Positions 10,150 to 19,176 of a DNA stretch of 64,000 bases are shown piece by piece. The notes beneath the pieces were generated by a model. It was not told the origin of the DNA, did not search any database, and saw only the letters and a list, made by a program, of their open reading frames with translations. The translations under genes and the position numbers were made by a program. Numbering within the stretch: the stretch's first letter is position 1; the number at the start of each line of letters is the position of its first letter. Origin of the DNA: JASGCL01 sp965262775 (GTDB taxonomy: Bacteria > Pseudomonadota > Alphaproteobacteria > JASGCL01); NCBI GenBank assembly GCA_965262775.1, contig CBDHFT010000001.1:124001-188000 (forward strand), given 5' to 3'.

Positions 10150-10569
10150 TTAACCCAAATTAAATTGCGCGCCCAATAAACAATAGACGAGCAAGAAATA
10201 GAGTCTTGTGACCAACATACCACCAATATCGACCGTGGCAAATTTTAACGATTTGCCAGCCCAACGGGTGGTGGCATATTCCGCGAGGGCGCTGGTAACC
10301 AAGAAGGCCACCGCTAGCGACATATTAATATTCGCTATCGCGCTCATGAAACATGCCGTCAATAATGAAGACAGGGTTTGAACACCATATGTCATTATCA
10401 TTTGCTGTTTGCCCTTTGGGTTTTTGTCAAATTTCGCCCTGGCTTCCTTCATTGATTTGAAACCCAAGCCTTTGATGAATATTTCACCAAACAAGGGGCC
10501 AAACCAAATTGTGCCAATGACGATTGCACCAACAACGCTAACCAGCAATGATAAATAATTTATTTCCAT
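10150..10569 (-). CDS. DUF1761 membrane protein inside the rRNA operon
   Basis: A 139-aa protein with four hydrophobic helices. The N-terminus carries the DUF1761 signature (GAIVIGTIWFGPLFGEIFIK, about residues 14-33), with the W-F/Y-x-P-L-F-G motif after helix 1. A polar loop (SMKEARAKFDKNPKGKQQM) follows, then helices 2-4. DUF1761 proteins are small inner-membrane proteins of unknown function. A strong ribosome-binding site (AAAGGAGA, 7 nt before ATG) shows that it is set up for translation. It lies 80 nt downstream of tRNA-Ile and upstream of its relative, on the rRNA coding strand. Confidence 0.88.
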   Translation of the reverse strand: MEINYLSLLVSVVGAIVIGTIWFGPLFGEIFIKGLGFKSMKEARAKFDKNPKGKQQMIMTYGVQTLSSLLTACFMSAIANINMSLAVAFLVTSALAEYATTRWAGKSLKFATVDIGGMLVTRLYFLLVYCLLGAQFNLG

Positions 10570-10649
10570 TTTTGTCTCCTTTATATTTTTTATTAAATAA
10601 TTATTAAAAACAACTATAAATAAAAATACAAAAAAATCAAGAAAATAAA

Positions 10650-10726
<77 letters not shown>

Positions 10727-10727
10727 A

Positions 10728-10865
10728 TATAATTGCAAAACCCGCTATAAGCGGCGTTGGCTAATCCTTATTTCCGTGGTTTGTGTTTGCAAAATAAATC
10801 CGCAAACGCGACCAAGGAGGGTCAGCCTCACTTTCGCCTATAAAGGCCGCATCAAAGATGCGAAC
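10728..10865 (-). repeat. Spacer repeat block, copy 1 (5-prime of tRNA-Ile)
   Basis: This is the counterpart of the block at 9523-9660, with the same succession of landmarks: ATATAATTG, CCGCTATAAGCGG hairpin, GGCGTT, CCTTATTTC, AATAAATCCGCA, CTCACTTT. It occupies most of the 16S to tRNA-Ile spacer. The rest of the spacer (10866-11054) shows nothing I can name. Confidence 0.5.
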
Positions 10866-11052
10866 AACCTCTTCCATAATCATAAACAAAATTTTTTGTA
10901 AGAAGAAACAAAAGGACAGCGAAAAAATATCGACCATGCCGTTTGTCGTGGGTGTTTGCCCCGTGAGGAACAAATCAGCCCTATAAAAAAAACGGCTAAT
11001 TTTTTGAAAAAACAACAGAATGTGGAAAAACATTAACCATTGCATTATTTCT

Positions 11053-12545
<1,493 letters not shown>

Positions 12546-13347
12546 TGCTTCAATGAAGAAGCAAATTCTTTTTCCTGACAATCTGTACCGACCATCAGGC
12601 AATAATTTTTGAACAAGAGATTTTTTACCTTACCCCAAACAAACATAAAATCTATCGGCGCTTAAACCGATAAATGTTGTCTGGTTTGCTATTACTGTAT
12701 AAATAGCGAAACAAATTTCGAAGAAGGCGGGATAAGGGCACTTGAGATGACCTTTATCACATAACAATTATAATATATTGCGGGTTTGCACCCACAAAAA
12801 CTATAACAAAAATATTCTTGTCAATATATTCTTTATTGACCAAATATCTTGTCATAAACCAACATTTCAATAAACAAAAAAATCCCAGCCGAGGCCGAGT
12901 TATTTTTGTAAGAGAAAAATGCTGGCTATGTCGCCGTCCATTTGTTTCTTCTTACCATCCTAAACGATGTTCAAAATCCAAATTCTCCCCCATCAAACGA
13001 AAAGCAAGCTTACCTTGGCACTATTCTTTTTCTAAAAACTTAATCCTTAAAAAAAGTTAGTTGCCGTAAAAAGCACCAAACCTTGAGAGGGCGAGAGCGA
13101 TTCCTTATACCAAAACCCCATTCAATGCAAGCTCTTTTGTATTATTTTGTGGCATTTTTATCATTTTTTTATCATTTTATTTTCTACTGAATCATGAGAA
13201 AAAATATAAAATCTTGCCAACAGCGGCAAGAAAAAAACCTGGCGTTGCCCGCCAATCCCCCCCCCCTGGCACAGCTGGGCACATCTGTGCTCACCTTAGC
13301 ACCCCGCCGCCCACGGCATTTTATAAAAGCTAATAAATGTAGCGAGG
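12546..13347. other. rRNA leader and promoter region
   Basis: This 800-base stretch between 16S and hemB should hold the rRNA promoter, read on the minus strand. I see a minus-strand TTGACA (12819-12824), but the nearest TATAGT (12800-12805) is only 13 bp away, and a TATAAT (12767-12772) has no good -35. The promoter therefore cannot be placed confidently. No credible gene was found; an 80-codon plus-strand frame at 12818-13060 contains CWLCRRPF but lacks a start signal. Confidence 0.4.
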
Positions 13348-14346
13348 CTATTGGCCTTGCAACCGCGCCGCAATTTTGTCGGCGGCGTAACAAACAATGG
13401 CATCGGCCCCCGCGCGTTTAATGGCCTGCAACGATTCCATCATGGCTTGGTCGCCATCCAACCATTTCTTTTCAGCCGCCGCCATAATCATCGCATATTC
13501 GCCCGATACTTGATAAGCGAAGGTTGGCATGTGAAATTGTTGTTTGACGCGATGGATAATATCCAAAAATGGCATGGCGGGTTTAACCATCACCACATCG
13601 GCACCTTCGTGAATATCCATCGCGACTTCCTGCAATGCTTCGGTGCTGTTGACATGATTCATCTGGTAAGTTTTTTTATCGCCCTGCAATAATTTTCCTG
13701 AACCAACGGCATCGCGAAACGGCCCATAAAAGCACGAAGCATATTTGGCGGCGTAGCTGATAATAATGGTGTTGTAATATTGCGCCCCTTCCAATTTTTT
13801 TCTAATCGCGCCAACCCGCCCATCCATCATGTCGGACGGGGCCACGGCATCCGCCCCAAGGCTCGCCAGCAACAGAGCTTGCTGGCACAAGACTGCCACC
13901 GTTTCGTCATTCAATATTTCGCCATTTTTTATCAAACCGTCATGGCCATGACTGGTGTAGGGGTCAAGCGCAACATCGGTAATCACCAACATGTCAGGGT
14001 GGGTGGATTTTATTTTCTTAATGGCCTGCGCCACCAAATTGTTATCGCGCAAGGCCTCTTGCCCATCGTCGGTTTTCAAATTATCGGGGGTTTTGGGAAA
14101 TAACATCACGGCGGTAATACCCACCGCCGCCGCATCGTCGATAACCTTTGGCAGGTCGGCGATGGCGTGGCGTAAAATATTTGGCAAGGATGGAATGATA
14201 GCAACATCGTCCGCCGCGCGTAAAAATAATGGCAAGATAAGGTCGCGCGCCGTTAAGGTATGTTCGGCCACCAAACCACGCCAGGCCTTATTCTGGCGCA
14301 AACGGCGCAACCGCGTTTCAGGATAAGAACGATGAGGTAATATCAT
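13348..14346 (-). CDS. hemB: Delta-aminolevulinic acid dehydratase (porphobilinogen synthase)
   Basis: The enzyme condenses two 5-aminolevulinate molecules into porphobilinogen, the second common step of haem synthesis, in the cytoplasm. The 332-aa sequence has both Schiff-base lysines: ISYAAKYAS (Lys201) and VMVKPAMPF (Lys255). Where zinc enzymes carry the Cys triad, this one has ALDPYTSHGHDG (127-137), so it is a zinc-independent, magnesium-type enzyme as usual in alphaproteobacteria. The ATG at 14346 opens MILPHRSYPETRLRR, whose R-x-R-R-L-R segment is typical of the N-terminus. It stands alone between tRNA-Leu and the rRNA operon. Confidence 0.98.
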   Translation of the reverse strand: MILPHRSYPETRLRRLRQNKAWRGLVAEHTLTARDLILPLFLRAADDVAIIPSLPNILRHAIADLPKVIDDAAAVGITAVMLFPKTPDNLKTDDGQEALRDNNLVAQAIKKIKSTHPDMLVITDVALDPYTSHGHDGLIKNGEILNDETVAVLCQQALLLASLGADAVAPSDMMDGRVGAIRKKLEGAQYYNTIIISYAAKYASCFYGPFRDAVGSGKLLQGDKKTYQMNHVNSTEALQEVAMDIHEGADVVMVKPAMPFLDIIHRVKQQFHMPTFAYQVSGEYAMIMAAAEKKWLDGDQAMMESLQAIKRAGADAIVCYAADKIAARLQGQ

Positions 14347-14391
14347 GATGATTCGATGATGCTAATTTTTTCAATATAAAAACCACTTCAA

Positions 14392-14478
14392 TGGTGCGAC
14401 CGAGAAGACTCGAACTTCCACGATATTACTACCACAGAGACCTCAACCCTGCGCGTCTACCAATTCCGCCACGATCGC
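14392..14478 (-). tRNA. tRNA-Leu (GAG)
   Basis: Minus-strand class II tRNA with a long variable arm. Acceptor GCGATCG/CGGTCGC, D arm TGGCGGAATTGGTAGACGC, anticodon loop TTGAGGT with anticodon GAG flanked by CAGGG/CTCTG, T arm AAGTTCGAGTCTT, and an encoded CCA at 14392-14394. The long extra arm and the GG-TAGACGC D loop identify it as leucine. Confidence 0.96.
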
Positions 14479-14541
14479 ACGTTATTTTTTACAACTTTGT
14501 TTGCCTAGCAGTTATCGGGGAAGGTGACAAGAATTTTTATC

Positions 14542-15261
14542 CTAGCCTCTACCCCACAAAAATTTTTGCCATGACAATGGCAGCCATGCCCAACATCTTA
14601 ACAGCCAATCCAATCTTTTGGGAAACAAAATGATTGATTTTTTTTGTCGCAAGCCTTTCATAATCCTATCCGCGGCTTCATCCGCCGTCATAATAAATGG
14701 CATGTCGAATTTGTTTTTGCTGGTTAAATCGGTTTTGACAAAACCTGGGGCGATTAATTGCACCACCAACTTGGGGTGCTCGACTTGCAAACTTTCGCAA
14801 AAATTTTTTAGATAGGCCTTGGTTGCCGAGTAGGGTTGCCCCAATGGCAGGCCGACATTGCCTGCCTGCGAACCACAAATGGCCAAGAAACCTTTGCGTT
14901 TTTCCAATGGGCCCGCCATATATTTTGCCAACAGGGTCGGCGCAATATTATTAACCTTAACCATGTCCAACAATATATCTTCTTTGATGGCGGAGATGGG
15001 GCCTGGGTCATAAACCGCGGGCATAAAAATAACGCCATCAAGCGGTTGTAATTGCTGGCAAAGTTTTTTCAAAGCCACGGTGTCGCCAACCTCTAGCGGC
15101 GCAAAGCGGTAGGTTTTTTTATCAATGCCATCGGGCGCGTGGCGCGATGAAATAATCACATCCGCGCCAGCCTGTATCAATTTTTTACCCAACGCCAAAC
15201 CCATGCCGCGCGAACCGCCGATAAGCCAAATGGTTTTGCCCAAAAAATATTGTGTGGTCAT
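14542..15261 (-). CDS. Short-chain dehydrogenase/reductase (SDR), paralogue 1
   Basis: A 239-aa NAD(P)-dependent Rossmann enzyme. The cofactor loop is WLIGGSRGMGLALG near the N-terminus, and the catalytic region has CGSQAG then QPYSATKAYLKNF (Y-x3-K). The C-terminus has LIAPGFVKTDLTSKNKF. A GTG start at 15312 is possible, but the ATG at 15261 (MTTQYFLGKTIW) matches the spacing to the glycine loop in the two neighbouring paralogues. It is the last of three tandem SDR genes that share the unusual GGSRG loop and the C-terminal W-rich hydrophobic segment (LDWLLRCWAWLPLSW), which could associate with membranes. The substrate is unknown; the adjacent DUF1365 and FAD genes suggest lipid metabolism. 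Confidence 0.9.
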   Translation of the reverse strand: MTTQYFLGKTIWLIGGSRGMGLALGKKLIQAGADVIISSRHAPDGIDKKTYRFAPLEVGDTVALKKLCQQLQPLDGVIFMPAVYDPGPISAIKEDILLDMVKVNNIAPTLLAKYMAGPLEKRKGFLAICGSQAGNVGLPLGQPYSATKAYLKNFCESLQVEHPKLVVQLIAPGFVKTDLTSKNKFDMPFIMTADEAADRIMKGLRQKKSIILFPKRLDWLLRCWAWLPLSWQKFLWGRG

Positions 15262-15316
15262 GTATTTTATTATACGGCTATCGCCGCCTATATTGGCGGC
15301 ATAGGCCGACACGATT

Positions 15317-16048
15317 TTACGATTTCAGTATCATCTTGCCAAAATATTTCCAAAATAATCGCCGAATAAATATAGGGGTGAGGCAGATGATTTGCACCGT
15401 GCTGTGCATGGCCCAGGGAAAGCGAATATAAAATTTTTGCGTAGCAATACCAAATAAAATAAAACGCACGGCCTTCTTCACCGAATAAATAAGCGGCATG
15501 CGAAAATTATTGCCGCTAATCATGTCGGTTGCCACGTAACCTGGCGCAACCAAATGCGTTTTTAATTTGGGATATTCCACGGCAACGGTTTCAGCAAAGT
15601 TTTTTAAATAATCTTTGCCACCGCCATAGGGTTGGCTAAAGGGTAGCCCCACAATACCCGCCACCGAACCCATGAAGACGAAAAAGCCCCTACGTGCTTC
15701 CAATTTTTTACCCAAATAGGCCGCCAGCAAACTGGAGGGAATGACATTGACGGCGAGCAATTCGGCAAGATGTTTTTCATCAATATCCGCGACCGAACTG
15801 GGGGATAAAACCCCCGAGCTGTAAATAACGCCATCAAGGTCGGTCATTTTATCGCATAATGATTTTAATTTTTTGCGGTCGGTAACATCAAGGGCGATGA
15901 ATTCGTGGGCGAATTTTTCTTGCGGAGCGCGGCGTGCCGAAATAATAACCCGTGCGCCGCGGCGTGATAATTCGCGCGCCAAGCCCAAACCAATACCGCG
16001 CGAACCGCCGATAATCCAAATTTTTTTATTTTTAAAATATAAAGACAT
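15317..16048 (-). CDS. Short-chain dehydrogenase/reductase (SDR), paralogue 2
   Basis: A 243-aa SDR with cofactor loop IWIIGGSRGIGLGLA (residues 10-24), GSVAG at the catalytic Ser strand and QPYGGGKDYLKNFAE, in which Tyr and Lys are spaced Y-x3-K. LVAPGYVATDMISGNNF near the C-terminus parallels paralogue 1. The first residues (MSLYFKNKK) match its neighbours. It lies 13 nt after the SDR at 16062-16844, and its stop falls 55 nt before the chosen start of paralogue 1, so the three are most likely one operon that arose by tandem duplication. Confidence 0.9.
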   Translation of the reverse strand: MSLYFKNKKIWIIGGSRGIGLGLARELSRRGARVIISARRAPQEKFAHEFIALDVTDRKKLKSLCDKMTDLDGVIYSSGVLSPSSVADIDEKHLAELLAVNVIPSSLLAAYLGKKLEARRGFFVFMGSVAGIVGLPFSQPYGGGKDYLKNFAETVAVEYPKLKTHLVAPGYVATDMISGNNFRMPLIYSVKKAVRFILFGIATQKFYIRFPWAMHSTVQIICLTPIFIRRLFWKYFGKMILKS

Positions 16049-16061
16049 GTTTTTTTATCAA

Positions 16062-16844
16062 TTAATGTTTGCCCGTTTGGTTAGTAACTTTGTTCCTTAT
16101 CAGTCGCCATAAAAATCTTTTGATAATAAGCGGCGTGCTGCGCCATAGCCAGGGAAAGAAAGTAATGATGAGGGGGAATTCAATAACCAACCTTGGCCCC
16201 ATGATGCCCTTGGCAAATTCGAGCGAGGCTTCGTCAGCCTCCATCGCGAAGGGCATGGGCATGGTGATTTGTTTAACCAATTCGGTGCGCACGAAGCCAG
16301 GGGCCAACAAATGGATGAAGCTGTTGGGGCATTCCACCGACAAGGTTTCTATCAAACTTTTTAAATAGGCTTTGGTCGCCGAATAGGGTTGCCCCAACGG
16401 GGCGCCGATAAAACTGGTTTGCGAGCCGCAAATCACAAAAAAACCTTTGCGCTTATCTATCCCAGGGGTCATGAGTTTTGCCACCAAGGTTGGGGCGTGC
16501 ATGTTGACGCTTACAATATCGAGCAGGTCTTGCTCGCGCAGGTCAGCAACCAAATTTTGTTTATGAATGCCCGACATGTAAACAACCCCGTCCAAATTCT
16601 TTTGCGCAAGGCAGGTTGATTTCAATTTTTTGAGGTCGGCAACATCCAACTTCACAAAGGTGAAGGGAAAAGAATTATCAAGCGGTTGCGAACGGGCCGA
16701 AATAATAACCTTCGCCCCCGCCATGGCCATAATCTTGGCCAACGCCAAACCCATGCCGCGCGAGCCCCCTATTACCCAGATTTTTTTATCACGGTATTTG
16801 TGGGCCAGTTTTTTTTGAACCGAGTTGGGGATATTTTTAACCAT
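16062..16844 (-). CDS. Short-chain dehydrogenase/reductase (SDR), paralogue 3
   Basis: A 260-aa SDR and the first of the tandem trio. It has an N-terminal extension of about 15 residues (MVKNIPNSVQKKLAH) before IWVIGGSRGMGLALA. The catalytic residues lie in CGSQTS and QPYSATKAYLKSL. It ends with a hydrophobic segment (LVIEFPLIITFFPWLW), as in paralogue 1. AAGGACA just before the ATG provides a ribosome-binding site. It follows the DUF1365 gene by 73 nt on the same strand. Confidence 0.9.
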   Translation of the reverse strand: MVKNIPNSVQKKLAHKYRDKKIWVIGGSRGMGLALAKIMAMAGAKVIISARSQPLDNSFPFTFVKLDVADLKKLKSTCLAQKNLDGVVYMSGIHKQNLVADLREQDLLDIVSVNMHAPTLVAKLMTPGIDKRKGFFVICGSQTSFIGAPLGQPYSATKAYLKSLIETLSVECPNSFIHLLAPGFVRTELVKQITMPMPFAMEADEASLEFAKGIMGPRLVIEFPLIITFFPWLWRSTPLIIKRFLWRLIRNKVTNQTGKH

Positions 16845-16917
16845 TGTCCTTTTTTAAATTAACAAGGCGATATACCAAGAAAAAATATTTTTCGCAATCT
16901 TATTCACGACGCCCCAT

Positions 16918-17742
16918 TTAGGCAATGGTGTGAACGCCGTGCGTTATTTTTGTTTGTTGGGCTTGCGGTTTGGGGCGGAATCTTAACCTTTTTAAAAATA
17001 AATAAAGCGCGTGCAGGTGGATGGTGAAGATAACCTTCCACGGTTGCAGGGGCATGGTCAGCAATAACCACAAAGCATTTTTATTATTCATGGGTATTTT
17101 TTTCATCACCATGCCTGTATCAAGTTGCAATTCATGTTGCGGCGAAAATAATTTTATGTTGGCAGAAAATTTTTTGCTGTCTTGCGCGAATTGAAAACGA
17201 TAATAACCAACGCGGTCATAAAATGGCGAAACATGAAATTCCTTGTCAGCAAGAAAAATATCACCATCATCGATGGGCAACAGGTTTTTTTTACAAAGCA
17301 CATAATAGTGATGTTCGCCATAGGTGTTATGAACTTCGGCCAGGATGACCCGTAATATATTTTTATCATCATAGGCCAACCAAAAACTAACAGGATTAAA
17401 AATATAAAACAGCACGCGACCTTGGGTTATCAATTCTAATTTCTTTGCGGTAAATGTTGTTTCTTGGTTTATTATTTTTTTTATCCGCCCATGCAATGTC
17501 GCGCCCTGCATTTTATCTTGCGTCTTGTCCTTCATCTTATCCTTCATGGCGCCGTAATCGCTGGGGGCGAATTGGAATATCCATTTCAAAAAAAATATTA
17601 AGGGCAAGGTAATAACATCGCTTATCGTAAACAACCCGCACCAATGGCGATAGGACAAACCATGTTGCTGTGGCGCGCCCGCCGTTGCGTGCCGTTGATG
17701 AAATACGCGACCGACCATAAAATAATGTTGTTGTTTTGCCAT
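16918..17742 (-). CDS. DUF1365 family protein
   Basis: A 274-aa protein. The DUF1365 signature is clear: LFYIFNPVSFWLAYD, AEVHNTYGEHHYYVL and KEFHVSPFYDRVGYYRF, with conserved His residues. The family is cytoplasmic and biochemically uncharacterised; it is often encoded beside an FAD amine-oxidase-like protein and a cyclopropane-fatty-acid-synthase-like methyltransferase, which suggests modification of membrane fatty acids. The first half differs from typical members, with a hydrophobic stretch (VITLPLIFFLKWIF) and a Lys/Asp repeat (KDKMKDKTQDKMQ). The FAD partner lies directly upstream at 17860-19143; no methyltransferase is present nearby. Confidence 0.9.
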   Translation of the reverse strand: MAKQQHYFMVGRVFHQRHATAGAPQQHGLSYRHWCGLFTISDVITLPLIFFLKWIFQFAPSDYGAMKDKMKDKTQDKMQGATLHGRIKKIINQETTFTAKKLELITQGRVLFYIFNPVSFWLAYDDKNILRVILAEVHNTYGEHHYYVLCKKNLLPIDDGDIFLADKEFHVSPFYDRVGYYRFQFAQDSKKFSANIKLFSPQHELQLDTGMVMKKIPMNNKNALWLLLTMPLQPWKVIFTIHLHALYLFLKRLRFRPKPQAQQTKITHGVHTIA

Positions 17743-17811
17743 GTAAGTTATTTATTAAAAAAATGTAATAGCCGTGTGAGGGATGATATATTTGCCAATA
17801 GGTTTTACTAT

Positions 17812-17875
17812 AGCATTTTTTACCATGGTTTTTAGCAAGGTTTTTTTTACCAGGGTTTTTTACCAGGGTTTTTGC
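17812..17875. repeat. Short tandem repeat spanning the stop of the FAD oxidoreductase gene
   Basis: On the minus strand, four degenerate copies of an A-run plus ACC-TGGT (AAAAACCCTGGT, AAAAACCCTGGT, AAAACCTTGCT, AAAACCATGGT) follow one another. The first copy encodes the last residues and stop (K-P-W-stop) of the FAD oxidoreductase; the others are downstream. This looks like replication slippage over the gene end. Confidence 0.5.
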
Positions 17876-19143
17876 GCCCCAAAATAAGGCAGGAGGTCGA
17901 TGGCACTTCGCAAGCCATCTTCGTGAAAACCATAACCAAGGTAAGCCCCGCAGAAATAGATGTTGTCGACCCCTTGCAGTGATTTTATTTTTTCTTGGGC
18001 CTGGCGACTTGCCAAATTATATTGCGGGTGTTCCATAATGGTTTTGTCATCATAAGCGGGCAAGTTTGTCGCGGGGTTGAGGGTGACAAAAAAATTATCC
18101 TTGGCTTGCAATGACTGCAATTGGTTCATCCAATAACTCATGGTGGTGGTGCCAAATTTTTCAAAAAAATTCCAACAGGCATAGGCGACTTTTTTATTGG
18201 GCATGAAATCAGCATGGCGGTGGGTAAAAACTTGCGAAGGTTTATATTCTATCAACCTCAAAAATTCTTTAACTGGATGCGTTAGGTTGGATAGTATTTG
18301 TAATGCTTGGTCGGTGTGGCAGGCAAAAACCAATTTATCAAATTCTAATTCGCGGCCCTTCTCGGTTGTTACTTGCCATTTATCGTTCGCCAATTTTTTT
18401 GCAGCCATGACGCCATCGCCATCGGCAACATGGCCGCCACGCGCCAAAAAATATTTTTTTATTTTTTCAACATAAACCCGCGACCCACCAACCACAGTGC
18501 GCCATTGCGGTTGGTCGGCAATGGTGAAAAGCCCGTGGTTGAAAAAAAATTGGGCGAAGTAGCGCGCGGGGTATTGATTCATTTTATCGATGGGCATGCT
18601 CCATATGGCCGAACCCAGCGGGTAAATAAAACGCTGGCGCAGGTCTTGGCTCGCCCCCATGTTATCAAGCCATTGCGCCAAAGACAAATCGTCGGCAATA
18701 TTGCGCCAGGTTTTCCGCGCCCGCCGTTGAAAGAAAAATATTTTGACCAACAAAGCATAATGACGCGGGTTGAGGAGGTTAACCCTGTCTTGGAATAATC
18801 TATCGCTATTAAAGTTATATTTTTTTTCGGCCGAATGATAACAAAATGTCATGTCCGATTCTTGACTTGCAACCTGTAAATAATCGAACAATTTGGTTAG
18901 TTCGGGATAATTCTTTTCGTTAAAAACAATGAAGCCTGTATCGACAGCCAAATTTTTTTTTGTTTGGCTGTCGCGTAGGGTCAGGGTGCGGCTATGGCCG
19001 CCCAAACGTTTCTTTTTTTCGAACAAAGTTATGTCGAAAGATTTTTCTCCGCTTTGCTTTGCCTTTTGATGCGATAGGGCCAAGGCCAAGCTTAAACCCG
19101 AAATACCACTACCGACGATTGCTATTTTGACTGGCTTCACCAT
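17860..19143 (-). CDS. FAD-dependent amine-oxidase-like oxidoreductase (COG2907 type)
   Basis: A 427-aa flavoprotein. The N-terminal dinucleotide fold has IAIVGSGISGLSLALAL (residues 7-23) and the second FAD-contact motif KKRLGGHSRTL. The region VDTGFIVFNEKNYPELTKL is typical of COG2907 proteins, and the C-terminal FAD motif is YFCGAYLGYGFHEDGLRSA. It is the gene upstream of DUF1365, the usual partner. In related bacteria this pair is tied to cyclopropane- or furan-type fatty-acid modification; the reaction here is inferred from association only. The minus-strand gene starts 33 nt after the GMC oxidoreductase stop, so the operon probably extends from 20844 to 14542. Confidence 0.92.
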   Translation of the reverse strand: MVKPVKIAIVGSGISGLSLALALSHQKAKQSGEKSFDITLFEKKKRLGGHSRTLTLRDSQTKKNLAVDTGFIVFNEKNYPELTKLFDYLQVASQESDMTFCYHSAEKKYNFNSDRLFQDRVNLLNPRHYALLVKIFFFQRRARKTWRNIADDLSLAQWLDNMGASQDLRQRFIYPLGSAIWSMPIDKMNQYPARYFAQFFFNHGLFTIADQPQWRTVVGGSRVYVEKIKKYFLARGGHVADGDGVMAAKKLANDKWQVTTEKGRELEFDKLVFACHTDQALQILSNLTHPVKEFLRLIEYKPSQVFTHRHADFMPNKKVAYACWNFFEKFGTTTMSYWMNQLQSLQAKDNFFVTLNPATNLPAYDDKTIMEHPQYNLASRQAQEKIKSLQGVDNIYFCGAYLGYGFHEDGLRSAIDLLPYFGAQKPW

Positions 19144-19176
19144 GTCTCTCGCGTCCCCCTTCCGTTTTGTGTTGCT

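Noticed and set aside
10761..11045. 94-codon minus-strand frame between 16S and tRNA-Ile
   Set aside because: It covers the spacer repeat block and has no start signal. Its C-terminal similarity to the frame at 9565-9756 is explained by the duplicated spacer block.
12800..12824. Minus-strand TTGACA and TATAGT as the rRNA promoter
   Set aside because: The spacer is only 13 bp, too short for a sigma70 promoter, so the promoter is left unassigned.
12818..13060. Plus-strand frame of 80 codons with CWLCRRPF, resembling the C-x2-C-x-R-P-F of DUF2256
   Set aside because: The rest of the motif does not follow, there is no ribosome-binding site, and the frame lies in the expected rRNA promoter region. 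It could be a decayed gene, but this cannot be supported.
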